From: JAFGXT01 sp963677165
GTDB taxonomy: Bacteria; Verrucomicrobiota; Lentisphaeria; Victivallales; SZUA-371
Reading direction: 5' to 3'
Assembly (NCBI GenBank): GCA_963677165.2
Contig: CAXXSX010000002.1
Span: forward strand, 682,001-746,000
DNA length: 64,000 bases
Part shown: positions 7,595-15,831 of the stretch, piece by piece
Layout of the letters: each line of letters opens with the position of its first letter
How positions within the stretch are numbered: the first letter of the stretch is position 1
Translations under genes and position numbers: made by a program
Notes under the pieces: generated by a model
What the model was told of the DNA's origin: nothing
The model's database searches: none
What the model saw: only the letters and a program-made list of their open reading frames with translations

Positions 7595-10403
7595 TATGAG
7601 CAGAATTATTGAAATTGTTTTACTGGCGGGAGTTGTTGGTATGATGGCAATGACAGCAATGACAGCAAATGCGGCAAAAGTAGAAGACTACAACTTAATC
7701 TGGAATTCTCCAAGTAAAGACTTTAATGGTTCCATGCCAATAGGTAATGGTGATATCGGTTTAAATGTCTGGTTTGAAAAAAATGGAGAACTGCTGTTCT
7801 ATATCGGCAAAACTGATTGCTGGAGTGAAAATGGACGCTTATTGAAACTTGGCCGTGTTCGGATCAAACTTTCTCCAAATCCACTTGCTGGCCATGCTCC
7901 GTTTAAGCAAATTCTGCGATTACGTCAGGGAGAGATATTGATTAAAGCCGGACATGGTTCCAAAGCTGTAAAACTGCGAATATGGGTAGATGCTAACCGT
8001 CCTGTAATTCGTATTGAAGCTGACAGTACATCTCCCTTCCGACTTCAAACTTCGCTCGAAGTATGGCGAAAACAACGTCGCAAGCTTACTGGAAACGAAT
8101 TGAGCAGGAGTGCCTCCGGTATTAATGGCGCTCCTTTCCCTGTTTACGTTGAGCCTGATACCATTATTGATAACCGGAAAGATAATATCATATGGTATCA
8201 CCGCAATGAACGCTCCATCTGGGCAAATAATCTTAAGCATCAGGGGATGGCTGATTTCATCCAACAGTCAACTGATCCTCTGCTGCATCGAACTTTCGGA
8301 GCCTGTATTTCAGGAACCGGCTTGAAAAGTAAAACGTCAGCTTCTCTTGCTTCAATAGAGCCGCAAAAACATTATGTTGTATCAATATATCCACTTTGCG
8401 CGCAAACTGAATCTGCAGAGAAATGGATGAAACAACTAAGTCAGCTGGTGCAGAATAATTCCGTTAACAATATTGAGAATGACCGTAAAAAACATCAAGA
8501 ATGGTGGAACAATTTCTGGAACCGCAGTTGGATATTTATGAAAGAGAATTCTTCTGCGGCAGCTCCAGACTCTTTATTGGCGGCGAATAATCACAGCGTG
8601 AAGATTGGTGTCGATCAACATGGTCGTAATAAATATTTTGGAGAAATCAGACGTGTAAGCATAATAAAAAACGCATTGTCTAATCATGAAGTCAAGAATC
8701 TTTTTCAGACTGCTAAAGACAGCTCAATATCTTATAAAAAAGATGTATTTTATTCCGGCAAGCCCAAGCTGTATCAAACTATTGATAATTCGAGCAACGT
8801 GAATGACAAAACCGGGCTTACGCTTGAAGCTTGGATTAACCCCAAAAGACTCCCCGGAGGAGGAGCCCGGATTATTGACAAGTCGACTCCGGGAACGAAT
8901 AATGGATTCCTTCTGGATACCTGTCCGGGAAATAGTTTGCGATTAATAACCCAAAGCGGCACATTGAATGTTGCGAATGCTCTTCCTGTAGATAAATGGT
9001 CCCATATTGCAGCCGTAATTGATTTTCCCAATGGAAAAATCAAGCTTTTCTTGAACGGGAAGGTTGTGGCAACTAAACAAGTTGAGAAAAAAATTGATGC
9101 GGCAACAGTTGTATCACGTGGATATATACTCCAACGGTGGATAACTGCTTGTGGCGGACGCGGAAAATTTCCCATTAAATTCAATGGATCGATTTTTACC
9201 GTTGACGGAGTTGAAGGCAGACGGCATTTTGATGCTGATTATCGTCGATGGGGAGGTTGTTACTGGTGGCAGAATACCCGGTTGCCATACTGGCCTATGC
9301 TCGCGAGTGGAGATTTTGATATGATGAATCCGATGTTCAAGATGTATAGCCGGATGCTCCCGCTTGAAAAATACAGGACGAAAACCTGGTATGGACACGA
9401 TGGCGCATTCATCGGGGAAACGATCTATTTCTGGGGAATGTACAATAACAATAATTATGGATGGAAGCGAAATAAAAATATGCCCGTCGGTTTGCTGACA
9501 AACCCTTTTATTCGACGCGAATATACTGCGTCTCCTGAGTTGATGTCCATGATGTTTGACTATTATGTTTTTACCGGTGATGAAGCATTTTTGAACGAGG
9601 TACTTTTACCGATGTGTGATTCGCTGTTGGAATTTTGGGATAAACATTATAAAAATGACGCAGGTGGAAAGCTTGAGATGTATCCTGCACAGTCCCTGGA
9701 GACATTCCAGAAGGTAAAAAATCCTACCCCCGATATTGCCGGGTTGCATTGGGTACTGAAAAAGTTACTGTCTCTTGGCGATAAAGTCGGAAAGGACCGC
9801 ATCGCTTTCTGGAAACAGCTGTCGAAAAGAGTTCCTTCATTGCCGATGGCAAAGTCAAATGGAAGAGAGTATATCACTGTAGCCAAAAAAATATTTGAGA
9901 AACCCAGGAATTCGGAAAATCCCGAACTTTACGCTATATTTCCGTTTCGACTCTATGGGATGGGAAAGCCGGATATCGAAGTTGCCAGACGTACTTTTAA
10001 GCTCCGCTCTCAGAAAAGAGCTATTGGATGGACTCAGGACGATATCCAGGCGGCATTTCTGGGATTAACGGAAACTGCAGCCCGTTACGTCACCAATCGT
10101 GCAAAATCCAAGCATAAGAAAAGCCGTTTTCCTGCATTTTGGGGACCGAATTTTGATTGGATTCCAGATCAGGACCACGGAGGCAATCTGATGATGACGC
10201 TGCAGACGATGCTCATGCAATGTGAGGATAATAAGATATTACTACTCCCCGCATGGCCAATGGAATGGGATGTGAACTTCAAACTGCATGCCCCGTATCA
10301 AACCACGGTTGAGGGCAAAGTTCAAAATGGTAAGGTGATTGATTTGAAGGTGACTCCTGAATCAAGACGTAAAGATATCATTCTACCAAATGAAATTCAA
10401 TAA
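7587..10403 (+). CDS. DUF5703/GH95-like glycosidase with inserted LamG domain
   Basis: Secreted protein of 938 aa. The N-terminal signal peptide is MSRIIEIVLLAGVVGMM followed by MTAMTANAAK; an ATG at 7596 gives this start and may be the true one. Residues about 35-300 form the DUF5703-type N-terminal domain (motif FNGSMPIGNGDIGLNVW). From about 535 the (alpha/alpha)6-barrel part resumes with ACGGRGKFPIKFNGSIF and WWQNTRLPYWPML, as in alpha-L-fucosidase-like GH95 relatives. Between them (about residues 336-505) lies a LamG jelly-roll whose parts appear in swapped order: KIGVDQHGRNKYFGEIRRVS, normally C-terminal, precedes LTLEAWINP and WSHIAAVIDF. The insert may bind sugar. The gene is coupled to the upstream sulfatase by overlap. 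The substrate is unknown. Confidence 0.78.
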   Translation: MHNMSRIIEIVLLAGVVGMMAMTAMTANAAKVEDYNLIWNSPSKDFNGSMPIGNGDIGLNVWFEKNGELLFYIGKTDCWSENGRLLKLGRVRIKLSPNPLAGHAPFKQILRLRQGEILIKAGHGSKAVKLRIWVDANRPVIRIEADSTSPFRLQTSLEVWRKQRRKLTGNELSRSASGINGAPFPVYVEPDTIIDNRKDNIIWYHRNERSIWANNLKHQGMADFIQQSTDPLLHRTFGACISGTGLKSKTSASLASIEPQKHYVVSIYPLCAQTESAEKWMKQLSQLVQNNSVNNIENDRKKHQEWWNNFWNRSWIFMKENSSAAAPDSLLAANNHSVKIGVDQHGRNKYFGEIRRVSIIKNALSNHEVKNLFQTAKDSSISYKKDVFYSGKPKLYQTIDNSSNVNDKTGLTLEAWINPKRLPGGGARIIDKSTPGTNNGFLLDTCPGNSLRLITQSGTLNVANALPVDKWSHIAAVIDFPNGKIKLFLNGKVVATKQVEKKIDAATVVSRGYILQRWITACGGRGKFPIKFNGSIFTVDGVEGRRHFDADYRRWGGCYWWQNTRLPYWPMLASGDFDMMNPMFKMYSRMLPLEKYRTKTWYGHDGAFIGETIYFWGMYNNNNYGWKRNKNMPVGLLTNPFIRREYTASPELMSMMFDYYVFTGDEAFLNEVLLPMCDSLLEFWDKHYKNDAGGKLEMYPAQSLETFQKVKNPTPDIAGLHWVLKKLLSLGDKVGKDRIAFWKQLSKRVPSLPMAKSNGREYITVAKKIFEKPRNSENPELYAIFPFRLYGMGKPDIEVARRTFKLRSQKRAIGWTQDDIQAAFLGLTETAARYVTNRAKSKHKKSRFPAFWGPNFDWIPDQDHGGNLMMTLQTMLMQCEDNKILLLPAWPMEWDVNFKLHAPYQTTVEGKVQNGKVIDLKVTPESRRKDIILPNEIQ

Positions 10404-10805
10404 TTCACGTCAGAAGTGCTTATAGGATTAAAATACTGGGGAGCTTATTGTCCAATCCAAAGAGTTCCTCTCTTCATTCCAGAAATATTATGTGTCCATA
10501 CGAAATACAAGTTTTCAGCTTGATCCATTCCATTTTCAACGTCTCAACAATTGAGCGGAAGCACTAGAAACAGGGAAGACTGTTTCAAGAAAACACGATT
10601 GGCTGGAATTCGCTGCCCATTAATGAAAAAGCACCAGTAAAAAGATATTATAGATAAACTCAATAATATCTTTACTGGATTTTCTCTACCATTCCCTCTA
10701 CCAAAAGTCCAGCCTTAATGGAGATAAAGTCCACATTGAAGCTGGAGTTTTCATTTCGACAAATATCAACTTTATTGTATTTTCTTTTACAAAACTTCGC
10801 TCAAA
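10404..10805. other. gene-free spacer between convergent genes
   Basis: About 400 bases between the GH95-like gene and the convergent URO-D gene. Short frames are present but none reads like protein. It holds two hairpins: a near-perfect one at 10634-10678 and an imperfect one (10 of 12 pairs) at 10709-10720 with 10734-10745. Confidence 0.5.
10634..10683 (+). terminator. hairpin, possible terminator of the first operon
   Basis: Arms at 10634-10651 and 10663-10678 pair over 16 bases with a two-A bulge and an 11-base loop; the 3' side is followed by ATTTTC. It lies 230 bases beyond the last gene of the operon, so termination is plausible but not certain. The arms are AT-rich. Confidence 0.4.
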
Positions 10806-11786
10806 TTATCCTATTCCATTTTCAGGATAATTGCCTTCGCGGCGCCAGACGTCAAGCATCAACTCATAGCGTTCCAAACGCATTCCGGAATAAATGCAAT
10901 TACTAGTAGCAAATATATAACCTCCTCCGGGCATTCCATGCTTCAAAGCGTGACGTGCCGAAGCAATTACTTCCTCATCGGTCCCGGTATCAATCAAACC
11001 ACAATTAACATTTCCAATCAGACAGATTTTGTTGCCGTAAAGCCGTTTTACTTCTGCTATATCAACACTGCCTTGCGGATCAAGCGAATGCAAAGCATGA
11101 GGTTCACAGTCCACCAGTTGATCTATGATAGGCATAATATTCCCGTCTGTATGTTTTATCGTATAAAAGTCCAGTTCGCGATAACCCCTGATTAGACGCT
11201 TTAGATATGGCGTAACAAATTCCGCAAACTGATCGGGTGGAAGAAATGGATTATCATTCATACAATAATCGGAGCAGAGGGCAAATCCGTCAAGACCGCC
11301 ATGTGCATAAAGCTGTTCTGCCCGCTTGAGCGCATTGTCAACCCATTCTGCCGCTTCGTCTTTAACTTTCTGCGGTTCATCCGCCAGCCGATAGACAAAA
11401 TCCAGCATATCGTCTCCGCCAGGAATTGCAAAAGTTGCATCGCCATGCAAAAGCAAAAAGTATTTGTCGCCGGACTTTTCACGAATCAGATCGATTAAGC
11501 GCAAGGTTACATCCATTGTGTCTGGATTGGGATGAATAAATATGGCACTGTGTTCGAAACGTTCTGCGACCTGAATGTGCAGTTCAGCAATATCATTAAG
11601 ATGCAGATTACGCTCCTTTTCCGACATCTGATGCCACTGTGAATAGTTACGATGTTGCGTGTGGACCTTTCCAAAGGCTTCCATCGTCAAAAAAAAATTC
11701 AGCTCAAAATGAGGAACTCGTCCTGTTAGAGGCTGCCGATTTAATGCAGCGATAAAACGTTCGCGCGAAGTCATGCAATCGGTCAT
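10806..11786 (-). CDS. uroporphyrinogen decarboxylase-fold (URO-D/MtaA-like) protein
   Basis: A 326-aa protein of the URO-D superfamily, which holds heme-pathway decarboxylases and the MtaA/CmuA-type methyltransferases. Typical landmarks are the N-terminal MTSRERFIAALNRQP, the central IKHTDGNIMPIIDQL, LIGNVNCGLI and the C-terminal GGGYIFATSNCIYSG. The heme-type N-terminal arginine cluster of HemE is absent and HTDG replaces the HxC zinc pair of MtaA, so this belongs to the uncharacterised HTDG subgroup common in Planctomycetes and Lentisphaerota. AAGGAG precedes the ATG. It is divergent from an AraC regulator and shares the neighbourhood with a glycyl-radical enzyme. Methyl transfer or decarboxylation on an unknown substrate are both possible. 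Confidence 0.82.
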   Translation of the reverse strand: MTDCMTSRERFIAALNRQPLTGRVPHFELNFFLTMEAFGKVHTQHRNYSQWHQMSEKERNLHLNDIAELHIQVAERFEHSAIFIHPNPDTMDVTLRLIDLIREKSGDKYFLLLHGDATFAIPGGDDMLDFVYRLADEPQKVKDEAAEWVDNALKRAEQLYAHGGLDGFALCSDYCMNDNPFLPPDQFAEFVTPYLKRLIRGYRELDFYTIKHTDGNIMPIIDQLVDCEPHALHSLDPQGSVDIAEVKRLYGNKICLIGNVNCGLIDTGTDEEVIASARHALKHGMPGGGYIFATSNCIYSGMRLERYELMLDVWRREGNYPENGIG

Positions 11787-11847
11787 TATATATTACTCCT
11801 TGCTGTTATGGTAAATAAACAATAATTATCTTCATTGATCAGAAAAC

Positions 11848-11876
11848 TTGAAATTTTCTATAACAACATATATTAT
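11848..11876 (+). promoter_or_regulatory. promoter of the AraC gene at 11906
   Basis: TTGAAA at 11848-11853 and TATTAT at 11871-11876 with 17 bases between. Transcription would begin near 11883, about 23 bases before the ATG. No good ribosome site follows. Confidence 0.45.
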
Positions 11877-11905
11877 AGTTTAAAACTCCCTGTTTAGTCA
11901 ATTGG

Positions 11906-12790
11906 ATGAATCATGGAATGTGTGGTACTAATTCAACAAAAAAAGATCAATGCTTTATCTCATCCTCCGATTGGGAGTTTCATTTTCCTCTAGCGATTCT
12001 TCCGACGATAAACAGGGCCAGATATAGTTTTTTGAAGGCGCGATATTTTCAATGTATTTACCAATCTACAACTCATGCCATCCATATGCACGATTATGAG
12101 GGTCAGATGTATCTAAATGATCGTTTAATTGATTTGCATCCCGGTGACATTACCATATCTCCAGCCAATCATCAATCCAGCTACCACGTGAAGAATCCAG
12201 ACGGTGGATGGCATTACTGTATACATTTTACAATCAACCAGCAAAACGGAGCCCCGGCAGAGTCCGTCTGTACCATGCCGTTATATTTTCCTCAACATGA
12301 TGTTCGGGAATGCGAATGGCGTTTTAAAGAAATCATGTCTTTTTTTAATGTAGCAACAGAATCACCGGCAACGTCTTTCGGTGCAGCTAACGCTTTACGT
12401 CAATTTCTGTTATGGTTATCACTTTATCCTGAAATGAGAATGACTGAGGATTCTTTTTCTACCGTTACAGATCATAAAATCGTTTTACTCGAAAAATATA
12501 TCATTTCCACATTGGAACAGCCATTGTGCGTGGCTGATCTAGCAAGAAAATACCACATATCACAGAATTATCTGGCACAAATGTTTCGCAGAAAACATGG
12601 GACCAGTATTCAGCAATACCAATTGCAACGTCGAATCAGTCATGCACAGTATCTTTTGAGATCAACTCTTCTTTCAGTTAAAGAAGTCGGTGCTACTGTC
12701 GGGCTCTCAGATCCACAATACTTCAATAAACGCTTCCGCCAGATAACAGGTTGTTCTCCTTCTGAATTCCGTCATTCCGAAAATAATTAA
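11906..12790 (+). CDS. AraC-family transcriptional regulator
   Basis: 294 aa. The N-terminal 150 residues look like a cupin-type sugar-sensing domain (HPGDITISPANHQSSYH). The C-terminal 100 residues are the AraC double helix-turn-helix: CVADLARKYHISQNYLAQMF, then VKEVGATVGLSDPQYFNKRF and the closing GCSPSEFR. It is divergent from the URO-D gene and convergent with the glycyl-radical enzyme gene, so it is the natural candidate to control both. The start is uncertain because no Shine-Dalgarno is visible; a Met at residue 5 is an alternative. The effector is unknown. Confidence 0.9.
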   Translation: MNHGMCGTNSTKKDQCFISSSDWEFHFPLAILPTINRARYSFLKARYFQCIYQSTTHAIHMHDYEGQMYLNDRLIDLHPGDITISPANHQSSYHVKNPDGGWHYCIHFTINQQNGAPAESVCTMPLYFPQHDVRECEWRFKEIMSFFNVATESPATSFGAANALRQFLLWLSLYPEMRMTEDSFSTVTDHKIVLLEKYIISTLEQPLCVADLARKYHISQNYLAQMFRRKHGTSIQQYQLQRRISHAQYLLRSTLLSVKEVGATVGLSDPQYFNKRFRQITGCSPSEFRHSENN

Positions 12791-12842
12791 GAAAAAGTTC
12801 TCTGTATACACTAAAAAAGCAACCAGATTCATTTTTCCATAA

Positions 12843-15101
12843 TCAGCCAAACATATTCCGATGGATGATCTCATCCTGAACTTCGGGCATCAGCGCTACA
12901 AACCGGGCGGAAAGTCCGCTGATTCTTACGGTCAGATCCTTATAATTTTCCGGCTCAAGCTGTGCCTTCTTTAAGGTTTCAATATCCACGCAGTTGAATT
13001 GCAACGTCGGAATTCCCGCCTTACCGGCTGAATAGATTACCGAACTAAGATGTTCTGCCGACATTTTTCCCATCGGCAATTGCAAGTCAAGGACAGCATT
13101 GCCTGGATAATTACTGAAATCAATCTCTCTTAGAGAATTAACCGCAGTTGTCAATTCATCAACAGGCTGTAATCTTCCGGGCGAAACGCCCTGAGTGAAC
13201 AATTCTCCATCATGCCGTCCATCTGGAGTTGCCGGAGTTTGTGCTGCCATCCAGACATATTCATAATAAACAAAGAAACTCATCTGAAAATGCCCGCCGC
13301 GTTCATTTACCAGACCTTTCGGCATTTGCGCAAGGTCTGCCGCGACCCGTGCAACAAAATGTTCGACTTCAGTACTGCCATGTCCAAATTTCGGAGCCGC
13401 AATTGCCCGGGCACGCAATTCTTCGAATCCCTGCCAGTCTGATTTCAAAACATCCGACAGTTCTGTAAGTGTCAGCTCCTTGTCGTCAAAACACAACTTT
13501 TTTACTGCTAACAGGGCATCGATCAAGGTTCCAAATCCGCACAGGGTTATTCCCCCCACATTATAACGTCCGCCTCCGGCGGTGTAATCCCGGTGGTTGG
13601 TCAAACAGTCATAAAGCGCGGCAGAGAAGAAAGGAGCCGGATTTACTCTTGACCAATTCTCTCCTCGTCTGGCCCGGTTTTCAGCTCCGCGGCGCAGGTA
13701 ATAGCTTATCCAGGTTTTCACCCGACTGTAGAACGATTCGAAATCAGAGATATTTTCCAGGTTGTTATTTCTCTCAGGATATATATCCAACAACGGTTTT
13801 GACTCTGTCGGAGGATTCATCAGTAGCGCAAAAACCCATGGCATATTAAAATAGTAATATGCCCCTGCGGAATGTTCCACTCCTTCGACAACAGTTTCCT
13901 GACATCCGCCCGCACCGTAACAGCGACAATCTTCTACGCGTTTACCTGATTTTACATTTGCCGGAATCAGAATATCATCGTTGAGCAACGCAAAAACATT
14001 ATGTCCGGACAACACTTTTTCTGAAATCAGATTAAGGTATTCCGGCGGAGAATAACTACCGTAGCGGCAATTCAATTTGGGATTGACCAAATTAAGGCGA
14101 TGGTGCTGTTCGATAAACATAGTTGTCAGTTCGTTGAATACCGGTTTCCCATCACGATCACAGCCGCCTAAAATTAGAGTAGCGGAAGTTTCCGGCCAGG
14201 GATTATTATCCAGATCAAACCGGCAATCTGTCGGAAGCATCCATCTCGAAATAAGGTCTTCCGCTTCCGAGGCAGTAATGCGGTCTGCAGCGAGGTCATC
14301 ACGATATAGTTTGATAAGCTGTCGGTCGGGATGTCCCAATACCGAAACGCCAAGCCCTTCAAGACTTCCGCAGACTTCGCGTAAAAACCATAGACACGCA
14401 AGCCCTTCATAAAATGTACGAGGAGGACGCCATGGCACTTCTGGGGCGGTAACGGCAATCATTTTCAGACATTTCTTTGCGTCATCATCTTCTGCTTCAT
14501 CAAGCATCTGTTGCGCCTTATCCGCAAACTTCATGGCAATGTTCCGCACTGCATTCAAACTCATCATTGCTGCATGGATAAATGACTTCTCTTCGTCATT
14601 ATTACAACGTGTCATTTCGCTTTCAGCTTCTTCCATGAGTCCCTGGAGTCCTACTTCAAGAACTCTGGTATAATTGAAGCAGTGGTGATCCGGGTCAATC
14701 GGACACGGATTGATATTTTCAAGCTTGAATTTTGAACGGGTATCATGCTCCGCCCATGCTTCGGGATGCCCATCCCAAAACAGATGGAATCGATGTTGAT
14801 GCAGACTTGAACCTGGAGTTTTCGCATTTGGTGTTCCCCAGTTCCGTGCCGGTGTAATTCCCATCTCAAAATAAAACGGGGAATGAGGAAAGATCACCGG
14901 CTCAAAACGCTCCGCGATCATTTCATGCTGACGTGCCTTTAACATGACAGCTGACCATTCAGGATGTTCCTGTTCTTCCTGAATAATCATTGCAGTTACT
15001 TCGGCGGTCAGCTCCTGATAGGGCGCATCCAAAGGAGCAAAACCTGGTCCCCCTTCCATTTTCGCATAGTACCGTTTCATTTCTTCGAAAAGCTTATTCA
15101 T
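12843..15101 (-). CDS. glycyl-radical enzyme, PFL-like family
   Basis: A 752-aa glycyl-radical enzyme. The C-terminal radical loop TVRISGLSARFVAL places the radical on about Gly729. The active-site Cys400 is in GAGGCQETVVEG, with Glu402 two residues on: a Cys-x-Glu pair as in dehydratase and C-S/C-N lyase members, not the Cys-Cys pair of pyruvate formate-lyase. The motif is not one I can link to CutC, glycerol dehydratase, HypD or IslA, so the substrate is open. The ATG at 15101 follows GGAG and is preferred over an upstream TTG. The enzyme needs a radical-SAM activase and none is present in the window. It works only without oxygen, so the host is probably anaerobic. Its likely controller is the adjacent AraC protein. 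Confidence 0.88.
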   Translation of the reverse strand: MNKLFEEMKRYYAKMEGGPGFAPLDAPYQELTAEVTAMIIQEEQEHPEWSAVMLKARQHEMIAERFEPVIFPHSPFYFEMGITPARNWGTPNAKTPGSSLHQHRFHLFWDGHPEAWAEHDTRSKFKLENINPCPIDPDHHCFNYTRVLEVGLQGLMEEAESEMTRCNNDEEKSFIHAAMMSLNAVRNIAMKFADKAQQMLDEAEDDDAKKCLKMIAVTAPEVPWRPPRTFYEGLACLWFLREVCGSLEGLGVSVLGHPDRQLIKLYRDDLAADRITASEAEDLISRWMLPTDCRFDLDNNPWPETSATLILGGCDRDGKPVFNELTTMFIEQHHRLNLVNPKLNCRYGSYSPPEYLNLISEKVLSGHNVFALLNDDILIPANVKSGKRVEDCRCYGAGGCQETVVEGVEHSAGAYYYFNMPWVFALLMNPPTESKPLLDIYPERNNNLENISDFESFYSRVKTWISYYLRRGAENRARRGENWSRVNPAPFFSAALYDCLTNHRDYTAGGGRYNVGGITLCGFGTLIDALLAVKKLCFDDKELTLTELSDVLKSDWQGFEELRARAIAAPKFGHGSTEVEHFVARVAADLAQMPKGLVNERGGHFQMSFFVYYEYVWMAAQTPATPDGRHDGELFTQGVSPGRLQPVDELTTAVNSLREIDFSNYPGNAVLDLQLPMGKMSAEHLSSVIYSAGKAGIPTLQFNCVDIETLKKAQLEPENYKDLTVRISGLSARFVALMPEVQDEIIHRNMFG

Positions 15102-15219
15102 CAATGTTACTCCGCAAGGTAGATAAATTTTACATTACCCTATAATTAAATATTGCTACATAATTATATTATCGCTTCTATTGTAAGATAAATCAATATA
15201 TTGAAGCAATACTTATGTT

Positions 15220-15378
15220 TCAATCAAGGTATACATTTGTAACATTATGACTATGAATTTGAGAATCAAATCTATAGATGTATTGAAATTTGCTCTGTTC
15301 AGACTTGAATTTCATTATAATGATTGAGGAAGGCTGTACGTTTTTAACAGCAAACCCGTCTCCTTTGTTTATTATAAT
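15220..15378 (-). pseudogene. distal fragment of a MITE-split GntR-type regulator
   Basis: Reading the minus strand from the MITE border gives IINKGDGFAVKNVQPSSII and about 30 further residues to a stop at 15220. KGDGFAV resembles the beta-wing KGxGTFV that follows the helix-turn-helix of GntR proteins. This would be the piece downstream of the helix-turn-helix fragment at 15524-15745. The wing match is short, so the link rests mainly on position and order. Confidence 0.4.
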
Positions 15379-15522
15379 AAGAGTCTTGCGAAATGATCGA
15401 ATTTTGGTAGGGCGCTCTCTCCGCAGCACGCCGTCTCCCGGGATTTTGTGCTTGGGCACAAAATAACTGACGGTTACGGAGAACCGTCCCTACCTGGGAA
15501 AATGCATTTCGTATGAGTCTTC
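15379..15522. mobile_element. MITE-like palindromic element, about 144 bp
   Basis: Outer arms at 15379-15395 and 15505-15521 are inverted repeats matching at 14 of 17 positions. Inside them GGTAGGG (15406-15412) and CCCTACC (15488-15494) form a second inverted pair. Two further hairpins are nested: ATTTTGTGC/GCACAAAAT at 15443-15464 with a four-base loop, and GACGGTT/AACCGTC at 15469-15488. Flanks ATTATAAT (15371-15378) and ATTACAAT (15523-15530) look like an 8-bp target duplication with one mismatch. There is no coding capacity, so it must have moved by a transposase supplied elsewhere, if it is a MITE. A large REP-type structural repeat is the alternative. GC content is clearly higher than in the surroundings. 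Confidence 0.6.
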
Positions 15523-15523
15523 A

Positions 15524-15745
15524 TTACAATATTTTCAGCCGAATTATCCTGATGCTTTTTCGTTCGATTATGCCATCTTCCAACAGCTTGCGCAGGGCTT
15601 CTCTTACGGTTGTTCGGGCTGTTCCCGTTAGTTCTGCAAGAAAGGACTTGAGATTATAATCTCCCCAGGTTATTTGTCGTTTCAGTTTTTTTTGCAATAT
15701 CTATGTATTTTGCCACAACTGCACCAATTTGGTATGTTTTTACTT
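15524..15745 (-). pseudogene. helix-turn-helix fragment of a GntR-type regulator
   Basis: The minus strand encodes VAKYIDIAKK, then in the next frame LKRQITWGDYNLKSFLAELT followed by GTARTTVREALRKLLEDGIIE. This is the winged-helix DNA-binding domain of GntR regulators (compare SRTTVREALRKLEEEGLI). The two frames join if the run of eight T at 15686-15693 is one base shorter. The coding stretch ends at 15524, directly at the edge of the MITE-like element, so the effector domain is cut off. No start codon with a ribosome site is clear. It may once have controlled the adjacent GH130/NanA genes. Confidence 0.6.
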
Positions 15746-15831
15746 AGTCTAAACTGTATATGTCAACTGGTTTAAACATTTTTTTAATAATGCGTGGAAG
15801 TTTATGAATATAGTTAAAAAATCGCAACTTA

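Noticed and set aside
7645..7665. Repeated ATGACAGCA in the GH95-like signal peptide
   Set aside because: Two 9-bp copies only, in frame, giving MTAMTA in a signal peptide; not unusual.
10718..10906. 62-codon plus-strand frame across the spacer and the URO-D gene end
   Set aside because: Mostly antisense to the URO-D gene and shows no protein-like composition.
15379..15522. Possible CRISPR-like repeat in the palindromic region
   Set aside because: The repeats are inverted and nested, not direct and spaced; no Cas genes.
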